NCBI RefSeq assembly: GCF_006716785.1
Contig: NZ_VFPQ01000001.1
Location: 1,922,001 to 1,986,000 of the forward strand
Length of the DNA stretch: 64,000 nt
Direction: 5' to 3'
Source: Thermopolyspora flexuosa
GTDB taxonomy: Bacteria > Actinomycetota > Actinomycetes > Streptosporangiales > Streptosporangiaceae
Of the stretch, positions 1-8,395 are shown piece after piece (position 1 is the first letter of the stretch; each line of letters starts with the position of its first letter). A program made the translations under genes and the position numbers. The notes under the pieces are model-generated. The model was not told the origin of the DNA and ran no database searches. It saw only the letters and a list, made by a program, of their open reading frames with translations.

Positions 1-119
1 GCCCGCGCGGCCGGGCGAACCCGCGCAGCCGGGTCCCGCTCCCGGAGGGCTGGCTCGACGACCCCTACGACCTCGCGGTGCCCGACGCGGCCGCGGAGAG
101 CGACACCTCGGGCGGCTGA
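1..119 (+). CDS. C-terminal fragment of an unidentified protein
   Basis: An open frame runs in from the left edge and stops with TGA at 117-119. About 38 residues are visible. They are rich in Pro, Arg and Asp, contain PLPEGWLDDPYDLAVPD, and end in an acidic Ser/Gly tail. The codon choice matches the neighbouring genes, so this is probably the end of a real gene. No domain can be named from so short a piece. Confidence 0.45.
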   Translation, partial: PRGRANPRSRVPLPEGWLDDPYDLAVPDAAAESDTSGG

Positions 120-432
120 GCGGCCCGCCGGGCACCGGGTTCACCGGTCGCGCGGCCTTGATCCCGCCGTCGTCCGGTCTCCGCCCGATCGGCCGGGAGG
201 ACATCGCCGCCGTCGTCGGCCATTGCCGCTCCCGCCGTGAGAACGGCTTTCGGCCGCCCGGTTTCGGTCCTGTCGGGAAAGTGTCTTTATAGGGGCATAA
301 GGCGGGCTGTAAGCGGACCGTAGGGCACGGCAAGCCGCCTGCAGGCGGTCTGTCGTCCAATGAAGGCGCATTCCCCGACCACCGGACACGGCGCGTACCG
401 CGGCGATGTCCCTCGCCCCCTGGGAGACCTCA
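120..432. other. Intergenic region before the CAP-domain gene
   Basis: No gene is convincing here. The stretch contains a perfect 14-bp palindrome, CCGCCTGCAGGCGG, at 335-348, and an A/T-richer patch (TTTATAGGGG near 286-295) that could include a -10 element for the exoprotein gene. No -35 partner is clear. Confidence 0.4.
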
Positions 433-1071
433 GTGAACCGTACTCTGCGCCTCCTCGGAATCACCGCCACCGCCGGAATCGTCGCCCTGAGCCTTCCGGG
501 CGTGGCCGCCCAGGCGCACGCCGAGACCAGCACCGCCGCCCCGAACTGCAGCGCACTGGCCAAGTACTACGACGCCGTACCGCGGCCGGACCTCGGCAAG
601 GGCATCGTCCGTACGGTCAACGTCCAGATCGCCCAGGCCACGTACTGCCTCATCAACGCCGAGCGCGCCAAGGCCGGGCTGCCGGCGCTGAAGTGGAACG
701 AGAAACTGCACCGGTTGGCGGTCGAACACGCCCGTGCCGCCGTCAAGCTGAAGTGGTGGAAGGACGGGGCGGACCCGCACAAGAACCCGGTGACCGGCTC
801 GACCCCGGAGAGCCGGATCAGGGGAGCCGGTTACTGCGCCAACGGCCGCTCCTGGTCCGTCGCCGAGATCGCCTACACCGACTGGGGAGGCAGGGGCACC
901 CCGCGGGCCGCGGTCCGCTGGTGGATGAACAGCGACAAGCACCGCCCCCACATCCTGAGCCGCACGCTCACCGAGATCGGCGGCTTCGCCATCGGCGGTG
1001 CCGCGGACCCGAAGGGGGCGAATGCCACCGACGCGGGCACCTACGTGATGAAATTCGGCAGCTGCCGGTAA
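433..1071 (+). CDS. Secreted CAP-domain (SCP/PR-1-like) protein
   Basis: This is a predicted exported protein of 212 residues. The GTG start at 433 is preferred over the upstream ATG at 406. It follows GGGAG at 422-426 and gives a clean Sec signal: a basic VNRTLR start, a hydrophobic core and an AQAHA-like cleavage site near residue 30. The mature part is a CAP domain: a first helix with INAERAKAGLPAL, a conserved HARAA, ESRI and a GYC stretch, AVRWWMNSDKHRPHIL (the usual W-x-x-S-x-x-H-x-x-x-I/L signature) and EIGGFAIGG. Bacterial CAP proteins are extracellular and mostly of unknown activity. Several Cys residues suggest disulfides. It is transcribed alone, convergent with the helicase. Confidence 0.8.
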   Translation: MNRTLRLLGITATAGIVALSLPGVAAQAHAETSTAAPNCSALAKYYDAVPRPDLGKGIVRTVNVQIAQATYCLINAERAKAGLPALKWNEKLHRLAVEHARAAVKLKWWKDGADPHKNPVTGSTPESRIRGAGYCANGRSWSVAEIAYTDWGGRGTPRAAVRWWMNSDKHRPHILSRTLTEIGGFAIGGAADPKGANATDAGTYVMKFGSCR

Positions 1072-1136
1072 CCGCCCGGCGCGAGACGCGCACCCACCGC
1101 CCGGCCGACTCGGCGGGGCACCGGCAGGCCCATCGG

Positions 1137-1170
1137 GTACGCCGGGCCGGAGCACGCCGACCCGGCGTAC
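1137..1170. terminator. Bidirectional hairpin between convergent genes
   Basis: GTACGCCGGG at 1137-1146 and CCCGGCGTAC at 1161-1170 form a perfect 10-bp stem with a 14-nt loop. It sits between the converging ends of the CAP gene and the helicase gene. There is no U tract, as is common for GC-rich actinobacterial terminators. Confidence 0.55.
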
Positions 1171-1188
1171 GGCGATGCGGACCACGGG

Positions 1189-3714
1189 TCAGCCGAGGCG
1201 GTCGAACGCGGTGACGCGGACGACCGCGCGGCCCTCCTCGTCGGAGGCCGCGAGGTCGACCTCGGCCGAGATGCCCCAGTCGTGGTCGCCCTCGGGGTCG
1301 TCGATGATCTGCCGGACCCGCCACACGCCCGGCTCGCTCGTGTCGATGAGCAGCAGGTTCGGGCCGCGCGCGTCGGGGCCGGTGAGGATCTCGTCGTGCT
1401 CCTCGTAGTAGGCGTCGAGGGCCGCGGTCCAGTCGATGTCCGGGGCGAGCTCGGCGAGCTCCTCCTCCTTCTCCAGCGCGGCGAGCTCGACGAGGCGGAA
1501 CATCGCGTTGCGCACGAGCACCCGGAACGCCCGCTGGTTCGCGGTGACCGGCTTGGGCTTCTCCTCGATCTCCTCGCTCTCCTCCAGCGCCTCGTCGGGG
1601 TTCTGCAGCTTCTCCCACTCGTCGATGAGGCTGGAGTCGACCTGCCGCACCAGCTCGCCGAGCCACTCGATGAGATCCTGCAGGTCGTCGGTCTTGAAGT
1701 GCTCCGGCACGGTGCGGTCGAGCGTGCGGTAGGCGTCGGCGAGGTAGCGCAGCACCGTGCCCTCGGCGCGGGCCAGCTCGTAGTACTGCACGTACTCGCT
1801 GAACGTCATCGCCCGCTCGAACATGTCGCGGACGATCGACTTGGGGCTGACCGTGTAGTCGCCCACCCACGGGTGGCCGCGCCGGTAGGTCTCGTACGCG
1901 GAGAACAGCAGGTCCTCCAGCGGCATCGGGTAGGTGATCTCCACGAGCCGCTCCATGCGCTCCTCGTACTCGATGCCCTCGGCCTTCATCTCCGCGATCG
2001 CCTCGGCCCGGGCCTTGTTGAGCTGGGCCTGCAGGATCGGCCGCGGGTCGTCGAGGATCGACTCGATGATCGAGACGATGTCGAGCGCGTAGGTGGGGGA
2101 CTCCGGGTCGAGCAGCTCGAACGCGGCGAGCGCGAACGTGGACAGGTTCTGGTTGAGCGCGAACTCGGGCTGCAGGTCCACGGTGAGCCGGGCCCGGCGG
2201 CCCTGCTCGTCCGGCTCGGGCAGCTGCTCGACCACGCCGCCGGCGAGCAGCGAGCGGTAGATCGCGATCGCGTGGCTGATGTGCCGCCGCTGCGCCTTGC
2301 GGTCCTCGTGGTTGTCGGTGAGCAGCCGCTTCATCGCCTGGAAGCAGTCGCCCGGCCGGTTGATCACGTTGAGCAGCATCGCGTTGCTCACCTTGAACCG
2401 GGAGACCAGCGGCTCCGGCTCGGCCTGCCGCAGGCGGTTGAAGGTCTCCTCGCTCCAGTTGACGAAGCCCTCGGGCGGCTTCTTGCGCACCACCTTGCGC
2501 CGCTTCTTGGGGTCGTCCCCGGCCTTGGCGAGCGCGCGCTCGTTCTCGATCACGTGCTCGGGGGCCTGGCACACCACGTAGCCCGCGGTGTCGAACCCGG
2601 CCCGGCCCGCGCGCCCGGCGATCTGGTGGAACTCGCGGGCGCTGAGCAGCCGCACCCGCTTGCCGTCGAACTTGCTCAGCGCGGTGAACAGCACGGTGCG
2701 GATCGGCACGTTCACCCCGACGCCGAGGGTGTCGGTGCCGCAGATCACCTTGAGCAGGCCGGCCTGGGCGAGCCGCTCCACCAGCCGCCGGTACTTCGGC
2801 AGCATGCCCGCGTGGTGCACGCCGATGCCGTGCCGTACCAGGCGGGACAGCGCCCGGCCGAACCGGGTGGTGAACCGGAAGCCGCCGATCATCTCGGCGA
2901 TCGCGTCCTTCTCCTCCCGGGTGCACATGTTGATGCTCATCAGCGCCTGTGCCCGCTCCATCGCGGACGCCTGCGTGAAGTGCACCACGTAGACCGGGGC
3001 CTGCTTCGCCTCGAGCAGCTCCTCGAGGGTCTCGTGCAGCGGCGTCATCCGGTAGGAGAAGTACAGCGGTACCGGCCGGGTCGCCGAGCGGATCGTGGTG
3101 GTGGGCCGCCCGGTCCGCCGGGTCAGGTCCTTCTCGAACCGGGTCATGTCGCCGAGCGTCGCCGACATCAGGATGAACTGCGCGTGCGGCAGCTCGATCA
3201 GCGGCACCTGCCAGGCCCAGCCGCGGTCCGGGTCGGAGTAGAAGTGGAACTCGTCCATCACGACCTGGTCGACGTCGGCCTCCTCGCCGTCGCGCAGCGC
3301 GATGTTCGCGAGGATCTCCGCGGTGCAGCAGATGATCGGCGCGGACGAGTTCACCGCGGCGTCGCCGGTCATCATGCCGACGTTCTCGCTGCCGAAGATC
3401 GCGCACAGGTCGAAGAACTTCTCCGACACCAGCGCCTTGATCGGCGCGGTGTAGAAGGTGCGGCGTCCCTCCGCGAGCGCGGCGAAGTGCGCCCCCGCCG
3501 CCACCAGGCTCTTGCCCGACCCGGTCGGCGTGGCGAGGATCAGGTTGTTGCCGCTGACGACCTCGATCAGCGCCTCCTCCTGCGCCGGGTACAGCGTGAG
3601 GCCCCGCTCGGCGTTCCACTCGACGAAGGCCTCGTAGATCGAATCGGGGTCGGTCTCGGCAGGAAGATGCTCTAGGAGGGTCACGTCCTCCATACTGCCG
3701 AAGACGCCCGACAT
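1189..3714 (-). CDS. DEAD/DEAH-box RNA helicase with C-terminal DUF3516
   Basis: This is a superfamily 2 helicase of 841 residues, expected to unwind RNA using ATP in the cytoplasm. Motif I is ATPTGSGKS (61-69), motif II is the DEFH of MDEFHFY (about 154-157), motif III is SAT (184-186), and motif VI is QIAGRAGRAG (about 364-373). The GVGVNVP block before motif VI is typical of Ski2/Mtr4-like enzymes. The C-terminal half is the DUF3516 region of actinobacterial homologues. The second Met (start at 3693, MEDVTLLEHLP) matches the expected family N-terminus better, so translation may begin there. It is divergent from the HD-type hydrolase gene, with only about 40 bp between starts. Confidence 0.9.
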   Translation of the reverse strand: MSGVFGSMEDVTLLEHLPAETDPDSIYEAFVEWNAERGLTLYPAQEEALIEVVSGNNLILATPTGSGKSLVAAGAHFAALAEGRRTFYTAPIKALVSEKFFDLCAIFGSENVGMMTGDAAVNSSAPIICCTAEILANIALRDGEEADVDQVVMDEFHFYSDPDRGWAWQVPLIELPHAQFILMSATLGDMTRFEKDLTRRTGRPTTTIRSATRPVPLYFSYRMTPLHETLEELLEAKQAPVYVVHFTQASAMERAQALMSINMCTREEKDAIAEMIGGFRFTTRFGRALSRLVRHGIGVHHAGMLPKYRRLVERLAQAGLLKVICGTDTLGVGVNVPIRTVLFTALSKFDGKRVRLLSAREFHQIAGRAGRAGFDTAGYVVCQAPEHVIENERALAKAGDDPKKRRKVVRKKPPEGFVNWSEETFNRLRQAEPEPLVSRFKVSNAMLLNVINRPGDCFQAMKRLLTDNHEDRKAQRRHISHAIAIYRSLLAGGVVEQLPEPDEQGRRARLTVDLQPEFALNQNLSTFALAAFELLDPESPTYALDIVSIIESILDDPRPILQAQLNKARAEAIAEMKAEGIEYEERMERLVEITYPMPLEDLLFSAYETYRRGHPWVGDYTVSPKSIVRDMFERAMTFSEYVQYYELARAEGTVLRYLADAYRTLDRTVPEHFKTDDLQDLIEWLGELVRQVDSSLIDEWEKLQNPDEALEESEEIEEKPKPVTANQRAFRVLVRNAMFRLVELAALEKEEELAELAPDIDWTAALDAYYEEHDEILTGPDARGPNLLLIDTSEPGVWRVRQIIDDPEGDHDWGISAEVDLAASDEEGRAVVRVTAFDRLG

Positions 3715-3745
3715 GGTCGAAACGCGCAGGCGAAGGTCCCCGGCC

Positions 3746-3758
3746 TATGCTGCTCGGG
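3746..3758 (+). promoter_or_regulatory. Leaderless promoter -10 element
   Basis: TATGCT at 3746-3751 is followed by exactly six bases and then the GTG at 3758. A TANNNT hexamer placed 6-7 bases before the start codon is the hallmark of leaderless transcripts in actinobacteria, and no ribosome-binding site is present. It supports GTG 3758 as the start rather than the ATG at 3713. Confidence 0.55.
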
Positions 3759-4453
3759 TGGCGACCACCGTGACCCCCGCCGCCCGCGACGCCGACCTGG
3801 CCGCCGCGTGGCGGCGCCTCACCCCCGACAGCGCGGCCTCCCGGGCCGTGTGCGCCGAGCTGCTCGCCCGGTGGGCGGAGCCGCACCGCCGCTACCACAC
3901 CCGCGACCACCTGCGCGCCGTGCTCGCCGCGGTCGACCGGCTCGCCGACCTCGCCGCCGACGCCGACGCGGTACGGCTCGCCGCCTGGTTCCACGACGCT
4001 ATCTACGACGGGCGGCCGGGGTGGGACGAGGAGCGCAGCGCGCAGCTCGCCCTGGCCCGGCTGCCGCGGTGCGGGGTGCCGCCCGGCCGGGTCGCGGAGA
4101 CCGCCCGGCTGGTCCGGCTCACCGCCACCCACGCGCCCGAGCCGCACGACCGCGACGGCGAGGTGCTGTGCGACGCCGACCTGGCGATCCTCGCGGCGCC
4201 CGCGGACGGCTACGCGGCCTATGCGGCGGCGGTCCGGGAGGAGTACCGGCACGTGCCGGACGCGGCGTTCGCGGCGGGCCGCGCCGAGGTGCTGGCCCGG
4301 CTGCTCGCCATGCCGCGGCTGTTCCGCACGCCCCTCGCGCGCGAGCTGTGGGAGGAGCGGGCGCGGGCGAACCTCGCCGCCGAGCTAGCCCGGCTGGCGC
4401 AGCCTGCGCCGCCGCAGCCCGGCGGCGGTGAGCCGCATGACGAGCACGCGTGA
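3758..4453 (+). CDS. HD-domain-like predicted metal-dependent phosphohydrolase
   Basis: A 231-residue protein. It resembles the family of predicted HD-superfamily metal-dependent hydrolases: RYHTRDHLRAVLAAVD (Tyr-His then H-x-x), LAAWFHDAIYD (the HD pair), and later LVRLTATHAP with CDADLAILAA supplying His and Asp ligands. Substrates of this family are unknown. The GTG start follows a leaderless -10 element and avoids overlap with the divergent helicase. The 3' end overlaps the convergent DUF4031 gene by 69 bp (4385-4453), so the two genes share coding DNA on opposite strands. Confidence 0.75.
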   Translation: MATTVTPAARDADLAAAWRRLTPDSAASRAVCAELLARWAEPHRRYHTRDHLRAVLAAVDRLADLAADADAVRLAAWFHDAIYDGRPGWDEERSAQLALARLPRCGVPPGRVAETARLVRLTATHAPEPHDRDGEVLCDADLAILAAPADGYAAYAAAVREEYRHVPDAAFAAGRAEVLARLLAMPRLFRTPLARELWEERARANLAAELARLAQPAPPQPGGGEPHDEHA

Positions 4454-4657
4454 GCTCACCGGCTCGGCACCCAGCATGATCGCCCGCTCGTAGGCGGTCT
4501 CCGGCACGTCGTAGTGGTCACGGTCGAACGCCCGCGGGGGCGCGCCGAGCCGCGCGGCGAACTCGTGCAGCTCGTCGAGCGAGTGGTCGCTGACCAGGTG
4601 CGACCACAGCAGCCCGCGCGGGCCCGGCCAGATCGGCGGGTCGATCAGCACGGCCAT
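4385..4657 (-). CDS. DUF4031 domain protein
   Basis: A small protein of 90 residues beginning MAVLIDPPIWPGPRGLLWSH, the characteristic opening of DUF4031. It continues with VSDHSLDELHEFAARLG and RDHYDVPETAYERAIMLGAEPVSSRVLVMRL. The start at 4657 is chosen because GAGGAG lies a few bases upstream; a longer frame to 4714 has no such signal. Biochemical function is unknown. Its end overlaps the convergent HD-type gene. Confidence 0.8.
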   Translation of the reverse strand: MAVLIDPPIWPGPRGLLWSHLVSDHSLDELHEFAARLGAPPRAFDRDHYDVPETAYERAIMLGAEPVSSRVLVMRLTAAGLRRRRLRQPG

Positions 4658-4723
4658 GCCGGAACTCCTCGCGACGGCGTCCTCGCCGGGCCCGTGCCGG
4701 CCCGGCGGCCACATCGTAGCGGC

Positions 4724-4757
4724 GGTACGGCCGGGCCCCGGCGGCCCCGGCCGTACC
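4724..4757 (-). terminator. Terminator hairpin after the rhomboid gene
   Basis: GGTACGGCCGGG at 4724-4735 pairs perfectly with CCCGGCCGTACC at 4746-4757 (12-bp stem, 10-nt loop). It begins five bases after the rhomboid stop on the minus strand. The stem carries an inverted pair of the recurrent GTACGGC oligomer. Confidence 0.6.
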
Positions 4758-4762
4758 GGCGG

Positions 4763-5530
4763 TCACAGGCCGAGGTCGTCGAGCTCCTTGTGCAGCGCGG
4801 CGCGGGACGACGGCGGCCGGAAGGCGCCGGGCCGCGCGTTGCCCGGGGGAACCGCGCCGGGGATGCCGCCGGGCGGGACCGTGCCGGGCGGGACGATGCC
4901 GGGCAGGTCGCCCGGCCGTGCCGTACCGGAGGGCGGCGAGGCCGCGGCGGCGGGGCGGCGCTCGCGGAACAGCCAGCCGCCGAGGATGCCGCCGACGAAG
5001 CCGAACAGGTGGGCCTGCCAGCCCACGCCCTCCTGGGGCAGCAGCCCGGCGAACTGGTAGGCGAAGCACAGCGCCATCACGACGCCGATCACGATGTCGA
5101 TGAGATGGCGGTCGAACGCCCCGCGGACCAGGATGTAGCCGAAGTACCCGAAGACGATGCCGCTCGCCCCCGCGCCGACCGTGCCGGGGCTCGCGGTGAA
5201 CCAGGCGCCCAGCCCGCTCGCCACCGCGATCAGCCCGGTGACGCCGAGGAACCTGCGCACGCCCCGGTAGGCGGCGAGGAAGCCGAAGATGAACAGCGGG
5301 CCCGAGTTGCCCTGGATGTGCGACCAGCTCCAGTGCAGGAACGGCGCGGTGAAGATGCCGGGCAGCCCGTCGGTGTCCCAGGAGCGCACCCCGAACCGGT
5401 GACTGAGGTCGTACCCGGTCAGCCAGTTGACGATCTGGAGCGCCCAGATCACCGCGAGGAAGCCGACCATGACCCAGAACGCCTTCCGGGCCTCGGCGAC
5501 CATGATCTCGGCGGTGCGGCCTTTCTCCAT
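4763..5530 (-). CDS. Rhomboid-family intramembrane serine protease
   Basis: A 255-residue integral membrane protein expected to cleave transmembrane substrates. The catalytic dyad is visible: Ser123 in GAGASGIVFG and His174 in WQAHLFGFVGG. HIQGN (71-75) supplies the conserved His and Asn before TM2. About six membrane segments lie between residues 18 and 187. A cytoplasmic tail of about 65 residues follows, rich in Pro and Gly with repeated PPG-type turns. A strong ribosome site (GGGAGGAAAGG) precedes the ATG. It is monocistronic by appearance, ending in a hairpin. Its substrate cannot be inferred. Confidence 0.88.
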   Translation of the reverse strand: MEKGRTAEIMVAEARKAFWVMVGFLAVIWALQIVNWLTGYDLSHRFGVRSWDTDGLPGIFTAPFLHWSWSHIQGNSGPLFIFGFLAAYRGVRRFLGVTGLIAVASGLGAWFTASPGTVGAGASGIVFGYFGYILVRGAFDRHLIDIVIGVVMALCFAYQFAGLLPQEGVGWQAHLFGFVGGILGGWLFRERRPAAAASPPSGTARPGDLPGIVPPGTVPPGGIPGAVPPGNARPGAFRPPSSRAALHKELDDLGL

Positions 5531-5600
5531 CCTTTCCTCCCCTGGTGGCCCCCTGCCGAGACGATAGCGGCCCGGGGCGAAGGGAAGGAAGCGCGCGAAC

Positions 5601-5628
5601 GGGGACCTCGCCGTACGGCGAGGCCCCC
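5601..5628 (-). terminator. Terminator hairpin built on GCCGTACGGC
   Basis: CCTCGCCGTACGGCGAGG at 5606-5623 is a perfect 18-base palindrome. It is extended by GGGG at 5601-5604 and CCCC at 5625-5628 across one mismatch. It lies 23 bases downstream of the stop of the minus-strand F420-type reductase gene. Confidence 0.55.
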
Positions 5629-5650
5629 GCCGGACCGATTCGCCCGCCGG

Positions 5651-6055
5651 TCAGCGGCGCTCGAGGATCACGACCGGGATCTCGCGGTCGGTCTTCTTCT
5701 GGTACTCCGCGTAGTCCGGCCACACCTCGACCATGTACGGCCACAGCTCGGCCCGCTCCTCGGGCGTGGCGGTGCGCGCGTTCGCCTCGAACCTGTCGGC
5801 GAGCACCTGCACCTTCACCCGCGGGTTGGCCTGCAGGTTGAGGTACCAGTCCGGGTGTGCCGGCGCGCCGGCCTTCGACGCGACCACCACGTAGACGTCG
5901 CCGTGCTTGCGGTAGATGAGGGGTGTGGTGTGCTCCTTGCCGGAGACCCGGCCGGTGGTGGTGAGCAGGAGGGTCGTGGTGCCCCGCTCCCACTCGTGGC
6001 CCTCCCGGCCGTCGGTCTCCTGGTAGCGCCGGACATGCTCCTTGCCGAACAGCAT
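5651..6055 (-). CDS. Nitroreductase/F420-dependent (Ddn-like) oxidoreductase
   Basis: A 134-residue protein of the deazaflavin-dependent nitroreductase family. The split-barrel fold is suggested by TTTLLLTTTGRVSGKEHTTPLIYRK, YVVVASKAGAPAHPDWYLNL and ANPRVKVQV, the signature blocks of Ddn-type quinone or nitro reductases that use reduced F420. The start at 6055 (MLFGKEHVRRYQ) is chosen because GGGAG precedes it; the longer frame to 6178 adds an unconserved N-terminus. Likely cytoplasmic or membrane-associated, transferring hydride from F420H2 to a quinone-like acceptor. The actual substrate is unknown. Confidence 0.85.
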   Translation of the reverse strand: MLFGKEHVRRYQETDGREGHEWERGTTTLLLTTTGRVSGKEHTTPLIYRKHGDVYVVVASKAGAPAHPDWYLNLQANPRVKVQVLADRFEANARTATPEERAELWPYMVEVWPDYAEYQKKTDREIPVVILERR

Positions 6056-6197
6056 CAGCTCACTCCCAAGGTCGTCGATGGCGGGTTCGTTACCCGCCCT
6101 CACGGCGATCATCCCTCTCCGTGACGGCATGCGCGGACCGCGGTTCTTTACCCGGTCCGGCGGTGTTGCGGATGGCAAAGACAGTGGATGGTGCGGT

Positions 6198-6209
6198 TAT
6201 CGTTAGGCG
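6198..6209 (+). promoter_or_regulatory. Leaderless promoter -10 element
   Basis: TATCGT at 6198-6203 is followed by five bases and then GTG at 6209, with no ribosome-binding site. This TANNNT arrangement suggests a leaderless transcript starting at or next to that GTG, and moves the start in from the ATG at 6188. Confidence 0.45.
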
Positions 6210-7144
6210 TGCTCAGCGAAAACACCGCCCATCGCGGCGACCCGCTGGTCGCCGTCACGCTGCCCGATCCCGCGCGCTCGGTCGTCGCCATCCCCCCGCC
6301 CGGTGACGGCCCCGGGTACTGGTCCGGGGCGCCCAGCGCCGTGCTCGCCGACGGAGAGGTCTACCTCGCGTTCCGGCTGCGCCGCCCGATCGGCAAGGGC
6401 CGGGGGTATGCGGTGGTGGTCGCCCGGTCGGCCGACGGCGTGCGGTTCGAGCCGCTGCTCACCATCACCAAGGAGCAGATGGACGCCGAGTCGCTGGAGC
6501 GGCCGCGGCTGGTGCGCACCCCCGGCGGCGTCTGGCGGTTGTACCTGAGCTGTGCCACCCACGGCAGCAAGCACTGGCGCGTGGAGCTGCTCGAGGCCGG
6601 CGACCCGGCCGGGTTCGACCCGCGGCAGGTCCGGGTGGTGCTGCCCGGCGACGCCAAGACGGCGGTGAAGGACCCGGTGATCGTCCACCGGGACGGCCTG
6701 TGGCACCTGTGGGCCTCCTGCCACCCGCTCGCCGACCCCGACGAGGCCGACCAGATGGTGACCGACTACGCCACCAGCGTGGACGGCGTCGAGTGGTCCT
6801 GGCACGGCACCGCGCTCGAGCGCCGCGAGGGCTGCTGGGACGCCCGCGGGGTGCGGGTGAGCGCCGTGCTGTTCGCCGGCGAGGGCGACGAGCGGAGCGT
6901 GGTCGCCTACTACGACGGCCGGGCGAGCGCGGCGGAGAACTACGAGGAGCGCACCGGCGTGGCGATCGGGGCCGACCCGGCCGCGCTCACCGCGCTCGGC
7001 ACCGCGCCGAAGGCGGTCTCGCCGTACGCCGGGGGCGGGCTGCGCTACCTGGAGGTCCTGCCGATGCCGGACGGGCGGAAGCGCCTCTACTACGAGATGA
7101 CCCGGCCCGACGGCGCCCACGAGCTCCGCACCGAGCTGCGCTGA
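6209..7144 (+). CDS. Glycosyl hydrolase 43-like five-bladed beta-propeller protein
   Basis: A 311-residue protein without signal peptide. The repeated pattern of blades (SGAPSAVLADGEVYLAFRLR, VVVARSADGVRFEPL, RPRLVRTPGGVWRLYLS, KDPVIVHRDGLWHLWAS, DYATSVDGVEWSW) is that of the GH32/43/62/68 five-bladed propeller superfamily. Acidic residues in the KDP and nearby turns could be catalytic, but no diagnostic GH family can be assigned. It may act on an intracellular sugar or be a non-catalytic propeller. It converges with the sulfotransferase gene only 25 bp away. Confidence 0.65.
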   Translation: MLSENTAHRGDPLVAVTLPDPARSVVAIPPPGDGPGYWSGAPSAVLADGEVYLAFRLRRPIGKGRGYAVVVARSADGVRFEPLLTITKEQMDAESLERPRLVRTPGGVWRLYLSCATHGSKHWRVELLEAGDPAGFDPRQVRVVLPGDAKTAVKDPVIVHRDGLWHLWASCHPLADPDEADQMVTDYATSVDGVEWSWHGTALERREGCWDARGVRVSAVLFAGEGDERSVVAYYDGRASAAENYEERTGVAIGADPAALTALGTAPKAVSPYAGGGLRYLEVLPMPDGRKRLYYEMTRPDGAHELRTELR

Positions 7145-7169
7145 CCGTCCGCGACGGGGCCCGCGCCGG

Positions 7170-8162
7170 TCAGCCGGTCTCGGGGCTGGGGCGCGGGCGG
7201 CCGTTGCGCGCCTGGCGCTGGCCCTCCGGGCGGGCGCCGACGAGGCCGCCGGAGCGTTCCCGGGGCCGCAGCCAGTCGCTGAAGTCGGCGCCGGTGACCC
7301 GCTGCAGCAGGCGGATGTCGTCGGCGAAGTAGCCGATGAGGGCCTGCCGCTGCGCCCAGGTGAGCGGCTGGCGCGGCCGGGCCCGCCGCTGCAGGCGCTG
7401 CTCCAGCGCGTCGGAGAGGGCCGCGCCGACCCGGCCCGGCACCCGGGCGCCGACGCGCTGCGCCGCGGACAGCAGCCGGTGCCCCAGCGTGGGCTCGGGG
7501 TGCGCGGTCACGTTCTCCCGCGGGATCTCGGTGACCAGGCCCGGGGTCACGCCGAGGAACGGGAAGATCCGGTCGAGCGTCTCGGCCGGGCGGTCCACCA
7601 GGTCGCGGTAGCGGAACACGAGCACCTGCTCGCGGGGGAACAGCCGGTACAGGTGCTCGAGCTGCTCGCCGTACCGGCCGAGGCGCACGTAGTGCCAGAA
7701 CGGGGCCCACCCGGCGGCGATGCGCCGCTCCTCCTCGGCGCAGGCCCGCACCACGTCGTCGATCGGCTCCAGGCCGGCCGACCACAGGTGGGTCCAGTTG
7801 GAGTGGGCGCGCTCGACCGGGTCGCGCAGGATCGCGATCAGCCGCGCGTGCGGGATGAGCTCGCGGATGCGCCGCTGCGCCGCGCGGTCGTAGAGGTAGA
7901 ACGGCGTGGACTCGCCGCACAGCGCGCCCTTCGGCGCGCCCGCGAACAGCGCCTCGTAGTCCTCGCGCCGCCAGACGTGCTCACGGTAGGTCCGGGCGTC
8001 GCCGGGTCCCCCGCCCCTGGTCGGCGGCGGGCCGTCGGTGAGGAAGAACTTCGGCTCCTTGACCGGCGACATGTACAGCTCGGGGTGACGGGAGAGGGCC
8101 GCGTGGAGGGCCGTCGTGCCGGCCTTGGGGGCTCCGATGACGAGGAAATCCGGGAGGGGCAT
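7170..8162 (-). CDS. Sulfotransferase domain protein
   Basis: A 330-residue PAPS-dependent sulfotransferase. The 5'-phosphosulfate loop is FLVIGAPKAGTTALHAAL near the N-terminus, followed by HPELYMSPVKEPKFF, and the 3'-phosphate-binding segment is AILRDPVERAHSNW. It would transfer sulfate to a hydroxyl or amine of an unknown acceptor. The start at 8162 is set by GGAGGT just upstream; a longer frame to 8198 lacks support. The gene has its own upstream region with an inverted repeat and no obvious partner genes. Confidence 0.85.
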   Translation of the reverse strand: MPLPDFLVIGAPKAGTTALHAALSRHPELYMSPVKEPKFFLTDGPPPTRGGGPGDARTYREHVWRREDYEALFAGAPKGALCGESTPFYLYDRAAQRRIRELIPHARLIAILRDPVERAHSNWTHLWSAGLEPIDDVVRACAEEERRIAAGWAPFWHYVRLGRYGEQLEHLYRLFPREQVLVFRYRDLVDRPAETLDRIFPFLGVTPGLVTEIPRENVTAHPEPTLGHRLLSAAQRVGARVPGRVGAALSDALEQRLQRRARPRQPLTWAQRQALIGYFADDIRLLQRVTGADFSDWLRPRERSGGLVGARPEGQRQARNGRPRPSPETG

Positions 8163-8189
8163 GCCCACCTCCAGCAGACACACGGTAAT

Positions 8190-8206
8190 ACCTACCAAAA
8201 GTAGGT
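8190..8206 (-). promoter_or_regulatory. Inverted repeat upstream of the sulfotransferase gene
   Basis: ACCTAC at 8190-8195 and GTAGGT at 8201-8206 flank CAAAA, in one of the few A/T-rich patches here. It lies 28 bp upstream of the sulfotransferase start and is a plausible operator overlapping its promoter. The binding protein is unknown. Confidence 0.35.
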
Positions 8207-8395
8207 GGATTGTCGGAGTGTGTCACCGGCCGGATGCGGCCACCGGCGCCGGGGGCCGAGGAACGGAGCGCGGCGCGGCGCGTCCGGGGTGCGGTGCGCA
8301 TGGATGGCGTATTGCCCCGCCGCGTGGTGATCATCCCTTCCCGGCGGCGGCACGGAACGTGATCCGGGTCACTCCGCCGCCGGGCGCTCAGCGGA

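Noticed and set aside
1282-3675. Long open frame (about 800 codons) on the plus strand opposite the helicase
   Set aside because: It is the antisense shadow of a clear helicase: its translation is rich in Arg, Val, His and Leu without motifs, as expected from GC-skewed third positions.
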